DNA from: Bacteroidota bacterium
GTDB lineage: Bacteria; Bacteroidota; Bacteroidia; Sphingobacteriales; Sphingobacteriaceae
NCBI GenBank assembly: GCA_025355225.1
Contig: JANYAB010000111.1
Span: 1 to 5,601, forward strand
DNA length: 5,601 nucleotides
Direction of reading: 5' to 3'
Part shown: in pieces, positions 1 to 5,601 of the stretch
How the letters are laid out: the number at the start of each line of letters is the position of its first letter
Position numbering within the stretch: position 1 is the stretch's first letter
Notes under the pieces: generated by a model
What the model was told of the DNA's origin: nothing
The model's database searches: none
The model's input: only the letters and a program-made list of their open reading frames with translations
Program-made: the position numbers and the translations under genes

Positions 1-38
1 GGAACAGGATGGAGTTGTTGCAAATTACGGTGTAGACT

Positions 39-2192
39 TTATTGCATTCTGTTCATCCACCCAATCACTGCTTTAATTTCACCATAACTGTAATCTTCGC
101 CTAATATCTCTTTTAATGGCGCAAGTCTTTCTTGTCCATAGCTTTCAATGGCATCCTGTATAGCGGGAATCTTTTCTTTCTTCACAATTTCAAGAACATC
201 CATCTCTCCGGTTTGAATAAAATAACTTAAATGACCTTCTATAGTGTTAGGCGATAAACCCCTTTCGGTGGCAATTTCTGTAACCGGTTTACCTGCTCTG
301 TATAGCTTAAAACTTTCGAGCCTTGTATCTGAGGATCTCGGGGCACTCTTGCTTCTTTCGGTTTTGGCCTTGCGTTCCCGCTTGGGTGTTTTATGTTTAA
401 TTTTTGAGGTTAAATTCCACTCGGCACAATAAGCCTTTATAGTTTGCAAAAACTCCTCGCCATAACGCGCCAATTTGATATCGCCGAATCCCGAGATCAT
501 ACGCAACTCGTCCCTGGTTTGAGGTAAATAAGTCGCCATTTCGACAAGTGTAGCATCCGACAGGATAATATAAGCAGGTACATTCTCTTTGATTGCAATA
601 TCACGCCTTACATTTCTGAGACGGTTGAGCAGGTCGGCTTCGTATGGAATAGCCTCGGGTTGCTTTTCATGAATGGTCTGTGTTGCTATAAACTCAATTT
701 TTTGTTCGCCCTTCAATACAGCATCACTTTTAGTAGTTAGTTTTAATACCGGATAAGCATCATCGGTTATCAGGAGGTAACCCTGGGCAACCAGTTCGTG
801 CAGGTAACGGTGCCAGTCGGTTTTACTGATATCAGCGCCAATCCCATAGGTTTTGAGCTGTTTATGCTCTTCGCGCATCTTTTCATTTTTCGATCCGCGC
901 AGCAGATCGATCACATAAGTACTTCCAAAGCGTTCTTTTAGCCTGGCAACTGCCGAAAGTGCTTTTTGGGCGATCAGTGTGCCGTCAAACTTCTCGTACT
1001 CACTCAGGCAAACATCGCACGAGCCACAATTAGCCGGAAAATCTTCATCAAAATACCGCATCAGGTATTGTCTCCTGCACGTTTGCAGCTGACAATATTT
1101 TACCATATCATCCAGCTTTTTCAGCATAATGGCGCTTTGCGCTTCGTTACCCTCAATGCGGGCAAAACGCTGCAATTTACTGGCGTCGCCGTAGGAGTAT
1201 AATAATAAGGCGTCGGATGGAAGGCCATCACGGCCGGCACGACCGGTTTCCTGGTAGTAACCTTCAATATTTTTTGGCAGGTCCATGTGCACCACATACC
1301 GCACATTTGATTTATTAATACCCATCCCGAAAGCAATGGTTGCGACAATAATTTTTACATCATCCCTCAAAAAGGCTTCCTGGTTGCGGGATTTATCGGC
1401 ATGTTCCATACCGGCATGGTAGGCTTCAGCTAAGTAGCCGTTACTTTTCAGATCTTCCGCTAATTCTTCGGTCGATTTTCGCGACAGGCAATAAATGATA
1501 CCCGAATCCTCTTTATGTTCATCTAAAAAAGAAAGCAATTGATCGAAGCTGTTTTTTTTCGGAATAACGTTGTAAGTGATATTGGCTCGGTTGAACGAAG
1601 AAACAAATATCGCAGGATCATTAAGATTTAATTTCTCCAGGATGTCCTTCTTTGTAAGTTTATCCGCAGTTGCAGTTAGCGCGATAACCGGTATTTTGGG
1701 AAACTCATTTTTTAAACCGGCCAATGCCAGGTATTCCGGCCTGAAATCGTGTCCCCAGTGCGAAATGCAATGTGCTTCGTCAATAGCTATCAGCGAAACG
1801 GGGAGTGACTTTAAAAAACTGATCAGCCTGCTTTCATTTCCAAACAGGCGTTCGGGGGCAAGGTACAGCAGCTTGATCTGGTTGTTTTTAAGCTTTTGGG
1901 TCAATTGCCCTTGTTCATCAACTGTTTGGGAGGAATTAAAAAAAGCTGCCGGGATACCGTTGACATTCAGGTTATCCACCTGGTCTTTCATCAATGCAAT
2001 CAATGGGGAGATCACAATGGTCAGTCCATCCATCAATACAGCGGGTAATTGGTAGCACAATGATTTACCTCCGCCGGTAGGCATCAGCGCTAAAACATCT
2101 TTTCCGTTTATAACATGCTGAATAATGGCTTCCTGCTCGTGCCTGAATTCACTATATCCGAAATATTTTTGCAGGGCCTGAATTGGTGTCAT
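39..2192 (-). CDS. recQ: ATP-dependent DNA helicase RecQ, long form with C-terminal helix-turn-helix
   Basis: This is a superfamily 2, 3'-to-5' DNA helicase that unwinds recombination and replication-fork intermediates in the cytoplasm. In the 717-aa numbering the visible parts are: motif 0 around FRHEQ (Q20), Walker A MPTGGGKS (37-44), the DEAH box (138-141) followed by the RecQ aromatic-rich loop CISHWGHDFRPEY, motif III ALTATA (181-186), motif V ATIAFGMGIN (about 284-293), and motif VI YYQETGRAGRDG (312-323). Four cysteines at 372, 389, 392 and 395 form the RecQ zinc site. A winged-helix RQC region spans roughly 400-505 and an HRDC domain roughly 517-588. After a Lys/Arg-rich linker (about 596-620) comes a helix-turn-helix domain of the HTH_40 type (about 621-712). 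E. coli RecQ, near 610 aa, lacks this last domain. An in-frame ATG 30 nt upstream (2220-2222) would give 727 aa, but its ten extra codons run through a tandem repeat, and homology to RecQ begins at MTPIQALQKYFGY, so the ATG at 2190-2192 is preferred. No Shine-Dalgarno is present, as is usual in Bacteroidota. The product is certain; the start is likely. Confidence 0.97.
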   Translation of the reverse strand: MTPIQALQKYFGYSEFRHEQEAIIQHVINGKDVLALMPTGGGKSLCYQLPAVLMDGLTIVISPLIALMKDQVDNLNVNGIPAAFFNSSQTVDEQGQLTQKLKNNQIKLLYLAPERLFGNESRLISFLKSLPVSLIAIDEAHCISHWGHDFRPEYLALAGLKNEFPKIPVIALTATADKLTKKDILEKLNLNDPAIFVSSFNRANITYNVIPKKNSFDQLLSFLDEHKEDSGIIYCLSRKSTEELAEDLKSNGYLAEAYHAGMEHADKSRNQEAFLRDDVKIIVATIAFGMGINKSNVRYVVHMDLPKNIEGYYQETGRAGRDGLPSDALLLYSYGDASKLQRFARIEGNEAQSAIMLKKLDDMVKYCQLQTCRRQYLMRYFDEDFPANCGSCDVCLSEYEKFDGTLIAQKALSAVARLKERFGSTYVIDLLRGSKNEKMREEHKQLKTYGIGADISKTDWHRYLHELVAQGYLLITDDAYPVLKLTTKSDAVLKGEQKIEFIATQTIHEKQPEAIPYEADLLNRLRNVRRDIAIKENVPAYIILSDATLVEMATYLPQTRDELRMISGFGDIKLARYGEEFLQTIKAYCAEWNLTSKIKHKTPKRERKAKTERSKSAPRSSDTRLESFKLYRAGKPVTEIATERGLSPNTIEGHLSYFIQTGEMDVLEIVKKEKIPAIQDAIESYGQERLAPLKEILGEDYSYGEIKAVIGWMNRMQ

Positions 2193-2197
2193 GTTTT

Positions 2198-2232
2198 GAT
2201 GTGCAAATGTGCTGATATGCAAATGTGCAGAT
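2198..2232. repeat. Short tandem repeat of 8-bp units next to the recQ start
   Basis: Four consecutive 8-bp units read GATGTGCA, AATGTGCT, GATATGCA and AATGTGCA, followed by a partial GAT. They can equally be seen as two 16-bp units (2198-2213 and 2214-2229) differing at two positions. Each unit centres on TGCA or TGCT. The array begins 6 bp upstream of the preferred recQ ATG, so it would lie in the recQ 5' leader. Its role is unknown. Similar TGTGCA-type intergenic repeats seem familiar from Sphingobacteriaceae, but that is recollection rather than a search result. Confidence 0.75.
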
Positions 2233-2282
2233 TTTAGGGTGAATAATTATGCCAATATCAAAATCATGCTAATATAATTAGC

Positions 2283-2312
2283 TAAATTTAATTAAGAACA
2301 TCAATTCAAAAA
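2283..2312 (-). promoter_or_regulatory. Weak candidate Bacteroidota-type promoter for recQ
   Basis: On the minus strand, TTTTTG (2307-2312) is followed after 16 nt by TAAATTTA (2283-2290). This resembles the Bacteroidota primary sigma-factor promoter, a TTG-type -33 element and a -7 element TAnnTTTG, with five of six defined -7 bases matching. The spacer is slightly shorter than usual. It would give a leader of about 80-90 nt containing the tandem repeat. The surrounding DNA is so AT-rich that a chance match is quite possible. Confidence 0.25.
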
Positions 2313-2372
2313 TTTCCTACCTGTTTACATTATCACATTCAAAATATTATTTCGTAGATTAGCTTTCCTCAT

Positions 2373-4904
2373 ATGTTAAAAAGGACCACTTTATTACTGA
2401 TCTATCTAAGCTTCGCCTGCACAGCTTTCGCACAGGAAATTCAGTCTCCATCTGAATTTTTAGGATATAAATTGGGCTCGCAGTTTACTTCCCATGCCCG
2501 CATAGTTGAATACTTTAAATATGTTGCGAATGCATCTAAAAATGTAAGGCTGCTTAAGTATGGCGCAACCAACGAAGGCCGCCCACTGGTAGCAATGTTT
2601 ATCGCATCTGACGAAAACATCGGCAGGCTTGATGAAATACGCGAACATAATTTATCCCTTGCTGGCCTTGGAAATGCGACAGGTGGTAGCACTGCAGCTA
2701 CACCTATTATAGTTTGGTTAAGTTATAACGTACATGGTAACGAACCCAGTTCGAGCGAGGCGGCTATGCAGGCGCTTTTCGAAATGGCCAATCCAACTAA
2801 TACCCGGACGCACCAATGGCTTAAAAATACAGTGGTGGTAATTGATCCCTGCCTTAATCCCGATGGACGCGAACGCTACGTTAATTATTATAATTCGGTA
2901 AAAGGCGCTGTACCTGATGCCGACCCATCATCCCGTGAGCATTCGGAACCCTGGCCAGGCGGAAGAGTGAATCATTATTATTTTGACCTTAACCGCGACT
3001 GGGCATGGCAAACACAAACCGAGACTAAAGCCCGTTTAGCTTTATATAATCAATGGCTGCCAGAAGTACATGTGGATTTTCATGAACAGGGTTACAACTC
3101 CCCCTATTATTTTGCCCCCGCTGCCGAACCCTTCCATAAGGATATAACAGCATGGCAACGGGAGTTCCAAACCATAATAGGTAAAAACAACGCCAAGTAT
3201 TTTGACCAGAACGGCTGGATGTATTTTACAAAAGAAGAATTTGACTTGCTTTATCCATCTTATGGTGATACCTATCCTATATATAATGGCTCGATAGGTA
3301 TGACCTATGAACAAGGGGGTATAGCGGCAGGTTTAGCTATTGCGACACGAAGCGGGGATACACTTACTCTTGCCGACCGGATATCGCACCACCTTTCCAA
3401 CAGTCTGAGTACGGTTGAAGCTGCCTCGGCCAACGCAGCAAAAGCGCTTGAGGAGTTTAAAAAATATTTTGATAACAGCCGGGCCAACCCTCCGGGAGAA
3501 TACAAAACTTATATTATTAAAAACGATAACCAGGATAAGATTAACAGGCTTGCCGAATTGCTGCGTAGAAACGGGATTAGTTATGGTTATGGGGTAAAGG
3601 CAACCAGTTCAGGTTACAATTACGTTACCGGTAAGAGAGAAGAATTTAGTATAAGCAGCAAGGACATGGTGATCAATGCTTATCAACCAAAATCGGTATT
3701 GCTGAATGTGCTTCTTGAACCAAAAACTTTTGTCGCCGATTCAAATACTTATGATATTACCGCATGGTCGTTGCCCTATGCCTACGGGTTAAAAGCTTAT
3801 GGGCTCGAGGAATCAATAAAACCGGTGCCGGAAAAAATAACCAATGCGGATCCGTCATCTTCGCCCGCTGCAAAAAAAACTCGTGCTTATGCCTATGTAT
3901 CAACGTGGCGGTCGGTAAACGATGTTAAGTTTTTGGCCGAGCTATTGAAGAAAAATATCAAAGTTCGCTGTGCTGAGGCTCCGTTTGAAGCTGGTGGAAA
4001 GAAGTTTGCAGCAGGATCCCTTGTAATGACACGCGCCGGGAACAATGATGAGTACTTTGATGATATTGTACTTGGCGCAGCCAGCGAATTTAATCGCGAG
4101 CTGGTACCCCTAAGCTCTGGTTTTGTTGATAAGGGAGCAGATATAGGTTCCCGCTTTATCAAATTCGTACGTCCGCCTAAAATAATGCTGGTTACCGGTG
4201 ATGGTGTTTCGGCGGAAGCGATGGGCGAAGTGTGGCACTTTTTTGAGCAGGAAATAAATTACCCGGTTACCCTGGTAAGATACCGGGATCTCAATCGTAT
4301 CCGGTGGAATGATTTTGACGTAGCGATATTTCCGGATGGATACTACGAAGATATGCCGACTGATAAATTACAAAACTGGGTGCACGACGGAGGAAAGCTG
4401 ATCGCCTTGGAAAATACAATTTCTCTGTTAGTTGATAAAAAGGGGTTCTCAATAAAAAGCCTGCCTGGCGATAAGCACGGTAAGGACGATACCCTGGCCA
4501 CCGGCAAAAACAAACCTGAGATGGTAAAACTTTATGCCGACCGGGATCATGAATCGATTCGGTCGAGCGTTCCGGGCGCTATTTATAAACTGGACCTGGA
4601 TAACACCCATCCCCTCGGATTTGGCTTAGAGAAATATTACTTCAGCCTTAAATTAAATGATGCCCTATATGGTTATTTAGGTGATGACGGCTGGAACGTG
4701 GGCACCGTTAAAAAAAATGCTTATGTAGAAGGGTTTGTCGGACAAAAGGCAAAAGAAAAAATTAAGGACGGACTGCTGTTCGGTGTGCAATCACTTGGCC
4801 GTGGCTCGATAGTTTACCTGGTAGACGATCCCTTGTTTCGCAGTTTTTGGGAAAATGGCAAATTGCTGTTCAGCAACGCGGTATTTATGGTAGGAGCCCC
4901 CTGA
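2373..4904 (+). CDS. Exported M14-family zinc carboxypeptidase with C-terminal amidotransferase-like domain
   Basis: This is a predicted secreted or periplasmic metallopeptidase that removes residues from the C-terminal end of peptides; the actual substrate is unknown. Residues 1-20 form a Sec signal peptide: K3/R4, a hydrophobic core, then AFA before Q21. The M14 domain covers roughly residues 30-340. Zinc ligands are H121 and E124 (in HGNEPSSSE) and H237 (in VDFHEQG). N207-R208 in DLNRDW matches the substrate-carboxylate-binding Asn-Arg of carboxypeptidase A, and E313 in MTYEQGG fits the catalytic glutamate, so the enzyme should be active. A Ser/Pro/Ala-rich linker lies near 491-503. Residues about 603-690 (KIMLVTGDG, then DVAIFPDGYY, then DGGKLIALE) look like a class I amidotransferase/DJ-1-type Rossmann fold without an obvious nucleophilic Cys. 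The end (DDPLFRSFWENGKLLFSNAVF) resembles conserved C termini of related large bacterial M14 proteins. The start is well supported: an in-frame TAG lies at 2355-2357 with no ATG between, and the signal peptide begins at this ATG. There is no Shine-Dalgarno. It is divergent from recQ and convergent with the downstream barrel gene. The stop codon lies in a repeat arm. Family is confident; the C-terminal domain call is tentative. Confidence 0.93.
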   Translation: MLKRTTLLLIYLSFACTAFAQEIQSPSEFLGYKLGSQFTSHARIVEYFKYVANASKNVRLLKYGATNEGRPLVAMFIASDENIGRLDEIREHNLSLAGLGNATGGSTAATPIIVWLSYNVHGNEPSSSEAAMQALFEMANPTNTRTHQWLKNTVVVIDPCLNPDGRERYVNYYNSVKGAVPDADPSSREHSEPWPGGRVNHYYFDLNRDWAWQTQTETKARLALYNQWLPEVHVDFHEQGYNSPYYFAPAAEPFHKDITAWQREFQTIIGKNNAKYFDQNGWMYFTKEEFDLLYPSYGDTYPIYNGSIGMTYEQGGIAAGLAIATRSGDTLTLADRISHHLSNSLSTVEAASANAAKALEEFKKYFDNSRANPPGEYKTYIIKNDNQDKINRLAELLRRNGISYGYGVKATSSGYNYVTGKREEFSISSKDMVINAYQPKSVLLNVLLEPKTFVADSNTYDITAWSLPYAYGLKAYGLEESIKPVPEKITNADPSSSPAAKKTRAYAYVSTWRSVNDVKFLAELLKKNIKVRCAEAPFEAGGKKFAAGSLVMTRAGNNDEYFDDIVLGAASEFNRELVPLSSGFVDKGADIGSRFIKFVRPPKIMLVTGDGVSAEAMGEVWHFFEQEINYPVTLVRYRDLNRIRWNDFDVAIFPDGYYEDMPTDKLQNWVHDGGKLIALENTISLLVDKKGFSIKSLPGDKHGKDDTLATGKNKPEMVKLYADRDHESIRSSVPGAIYKLDLDNTHPLGFGLEKYYFSLKLNDALYGYLGDDGWNVGTVKKNAYVEGFVGQKAKEKIKDGLLFGVQSLGRGSIVYLVDDPLFRSFWENGKLLFSNAVFMVGAP

Positions 4905-4919
4905 CCCCCTAAAGGGGGA
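4896..4919. repeat. Left arm of 24-bp C/G-rich inverted repeat
   Basis: The arm consists of GCCCCCTGA followed by CCCCCTAAAGGGGGA. It matches the reverse complement of 4977-5000 at 23 of 24 positions; the mismatch is A4904. The arm also contains its own small hairpin, CCCCC (4905-4909) and GGGGG (4914-4918) around TAAA. It overlaps the end of the peptidase gene and supplies the last codons (Ala, Pro) and the TGA stop at 4902-4904. Repeats of this CCCCCTAAAGGGGG kind seem common between Bacteroidota genes, which I recall but could not search. Confidence 0.85.
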
Positions 4920-4938
4920 ATAAACCCGATTCAATAAA

Positions 4939-4966
4939 AAAGGCATCCGGTTAAACGAATGCCTTT
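4939..4966. terminator. Bidirectional intrinsic terminator between convergent genes
   Basis: AAAGGCAT (4939-4946) pairs perfectly with ATGCCTTT (4959-4966) around a 12-nt loop. Read on the minus strand, the hairpin runs straight into TTTTTTATT, a good U-tract for ending the beta-barrel transcript. On the plus strand the tail is TTTAAGTTTT, an interrupted U-tract that can serve the peptidase transcript. The stem starts 34 nt beyond the peptidase stop and about 36 nt beyond the beta-barrel stop, so it sits almost exactly midway between the two genes. Confidence 0.85.
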
Positions 4967-4976
4967 AAGTTTTGTC

Positions 4977-5000
4977 TCCCCCTTTAGGGGGGCAGGGGGC
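4977..5000. repeat. Right arm of 24-bp C/G-rich inverted repeat
   Basis: The arm consists of TCCCCCTTTAGGGGGG followed by CAGGGGGC, the reverse complement of 4896-4919 apart from G4992. It carries its own small hairpin, CCCCC (4978-4982) and GGGGG (4987-4991) around TTTA. It begins two bases beyond the stop codon of the minus-strand beta-barrel gene (5003-5005). With the left arm it encloses the terminator, giving a 105-bp nested palindromic junction. No target-site duplication is visible at the outer edges. Confidence 0.85.
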
Positions 5001-5002
5001 AA

Positions 5003-5601
5003 CTAGTTCGCCCCCTTCACTCTTCCCTTTTCATCATCAGCGCCGGTTTGATGCTGGCGGGCCTTTATTTTATTGTTGCCAAAATTATAAGTTAATGTTA
5101 AACGCGCAATGCGGGATTCGCGTCGTTGCATAATGTCTAAATTAATAGTTTGGTAATTGCTGGTAACGTCGTTTCTGCGGGTGTTAAATATATCGCTTAC
5201 CGAGAATTTTATATTAGCCTTTTTGTTAGCAAATGAGTGGCTAATACCTGCATCTGTAGAGTATTGTGGTTTCACATAAAAAAGTCCGTAGGTTAATGCT
5301 GATTGATAATTGCTGGTCAATTCAAGTTTATACCCTGCAACAGGTGTGAAAGTCTGGGTTGTCCTGACTTGATAAGCCGCCTGCCCCCGGTTTAAATTTC
5401 CACCTTCTAACCCATTAGATTTAAAACCAAGATAGAAGCCGGTGAAATTTACATTGCCTTCCCACCATTTGGCGATTGTATAGGGCGAATAGATATTAAG
5501 GTTATAACTATTTTGGATCTGTAAATTTTGTTGTGTTACAAAAGCAACTTTTGTAACCGGGTCGGCTCCGGGTAACTCGGTAATTACGTCAGTGGTGCGG
5601 C
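5003..5601 (-). CDS. Outer-membrane beta-barrel family protein (C-terminal part, 5' end outside window)
   Basis: The minus-strand frame is open from the right edge of the window to a TAG at 5003-5005, giving 198 residues of the C terminus. Translation shows alternating polar/aromatic strands typical of a large outer-membrane barrel: QIQNSYNLNIYSPY, then AKWWEGNVNFTGFYLGFKSN, then GYKLELTSNYQSALTYGLFY, then KANIKFSVSDIFNTRRND, and a last strand RLTLTYNFG. The KWWEGNVN stretch, the SVSDIFNTRR turn, and a tail of the kind NNKIKARQHQTGADDEKGRV fit the outer-membrane beta-barrel family often listed as OMP_b-brl_3 (TonB-dependent-receptor-like, with a carboxypeptidase-regulatory-like N-terminal region in full-length members). 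Those N-terminal parts would lie beyond the window, so the plug and any ligand cannot be judged. A TTG codon at 5318-5320 lies within the continuous barrel sequence and is not the true start. The gene is convergent with the M14 peptidase and shares its terminator. A related SusC-type or other TonB-dependent receptor is the main alternative. Confidence 0.88.
   Translation of the reverse strand, partial: RTTDVITELPGADPVTKVAFVTQQNLQIQNSYNLNIYSPYTIAKWWEGNVNFTGFYLGFKSNGLEGGNLNRGQAAYQVRTTQTFTPVAGYKLELTSNYQSALTYGLFYVKPQYSTDAGISHSFANKKANIKFSVSDIFNTRRNDVTSNYQTINLDIMQRRESRIARLTLTYNFGNNKIKARQHQTGADDEKGRVKGAN

Noticed and set aside
1..76. Possible C-terminal end of a convergent plus-strand gene (frame 2 reads EQDGVVANYGVDFIAFCSS and ends at TAA 74-76; frame 3 ends at TAG 33-35)
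   Set aside because: The open stretch is only about 25 codons, another frame is open just as long, and the frame-2 version would overlap recQ by 38 bp. This is within chance expectation and no family is recognisable.
1576..2055. 159-codon plus-strand open frame opposite recQ
   Set aside because: It lies wholly within the conserved helicase core on the other strand and shows no coherent domain or start signal; it is a shadow of recQ. The shorter open frames inside recQ and the peptidase were dropped for the same reason.
2277..2293. AT-rich palindrome TTAGCTAA and neighbouring AATT runs as an operator
   Set aside because: Only an 8-bp perfect palindrome in a very AT-rich stretch; no recognisable regulator site or second copy.
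2324..2354. Candidate promoter for the M14 peptidase (TTTAC, then TATTATTTCG)
   Set aside because: No TTG-type -33 element is present and the -7 region matches only four of six defined bases of TAnnTTTG. This is too weak in such AT-rich DNA.
2373..2435. Lipoprotein signal peptide at Cys16 of the peptidase
   Set aside because: The residues before Cys16 are S-F-A, which do not fit a lipobox (Leu at -3 with a small residue at -2), while AFA before Q21 is a good signal peptidase I site.
4896..5000. Insertion-sequence remnant
   Set aside because: There is no transposase coding and no target duplication at the edges. The inverted arms fit a short intergenic repeat better, so it is listed as a repeat and not as a mobile element.

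Overview
The window looks like chromosomal DNA from a Bacteroidota member, most likely Sphingobacteriaceae (Pedobacter/Mucilaginibacter type). This rests on the RecQ architecture with an extra C-terminal helix-turn-helix, an outer-membrane beta-barrel protein of the type abundant in this phylum, a secreted M14 peptidase of a Bacteroidota-like type, the lack of Shine-Dalgarno sequences, and AT-rich intergenic DNA. The genus is an inference; there is no rRNA or other marker.

Layout. Positions 39-2192 (minus strand) encode a complete RecQ DNA helicase of 717 aa. A 180-bp AT-rich divergent intergenic region follows (2193-2372). It holds a short tandem repeat of 8-bp units (2198-2232) beside the recQ start and a weak candidate recQ promoter. 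Positions 2373-4904 (plus strand) encode a complete exported M14-type zinc carboxypeptidase of 843 aa, with all expected catalytic residues and a long C-terminal region that includes an amidotransferase-like, apparently non-catalytic domain. Between this gene and the next lies a compact 105-bp convergent junction (4896-5000): a bidirectional hairpin terminator flanked by two arms of a C/G-rich inverted repeat, one arm running through the peptidase stop codon. Positions 5003-5601 (minus strand) hold the C-terminal 198 codons of an outer-membrane beta-barrel protein whose 5' part lies beyond the window.

Functionally the three genes look like unrelated neighbours: DNA repair, cell-envelope peptide degradation, and an outer-membrane protein. 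Each appears to be its own transcription unit (divergent, then convergent). I see no mobile-element genes, CRISPR array, tRNA/rRNA or defence cassette, and no evidence of a new multi-gene system. The most unusual parts are the nested inverted-repeat/terminator junction and the repeat abutting the recQ start.
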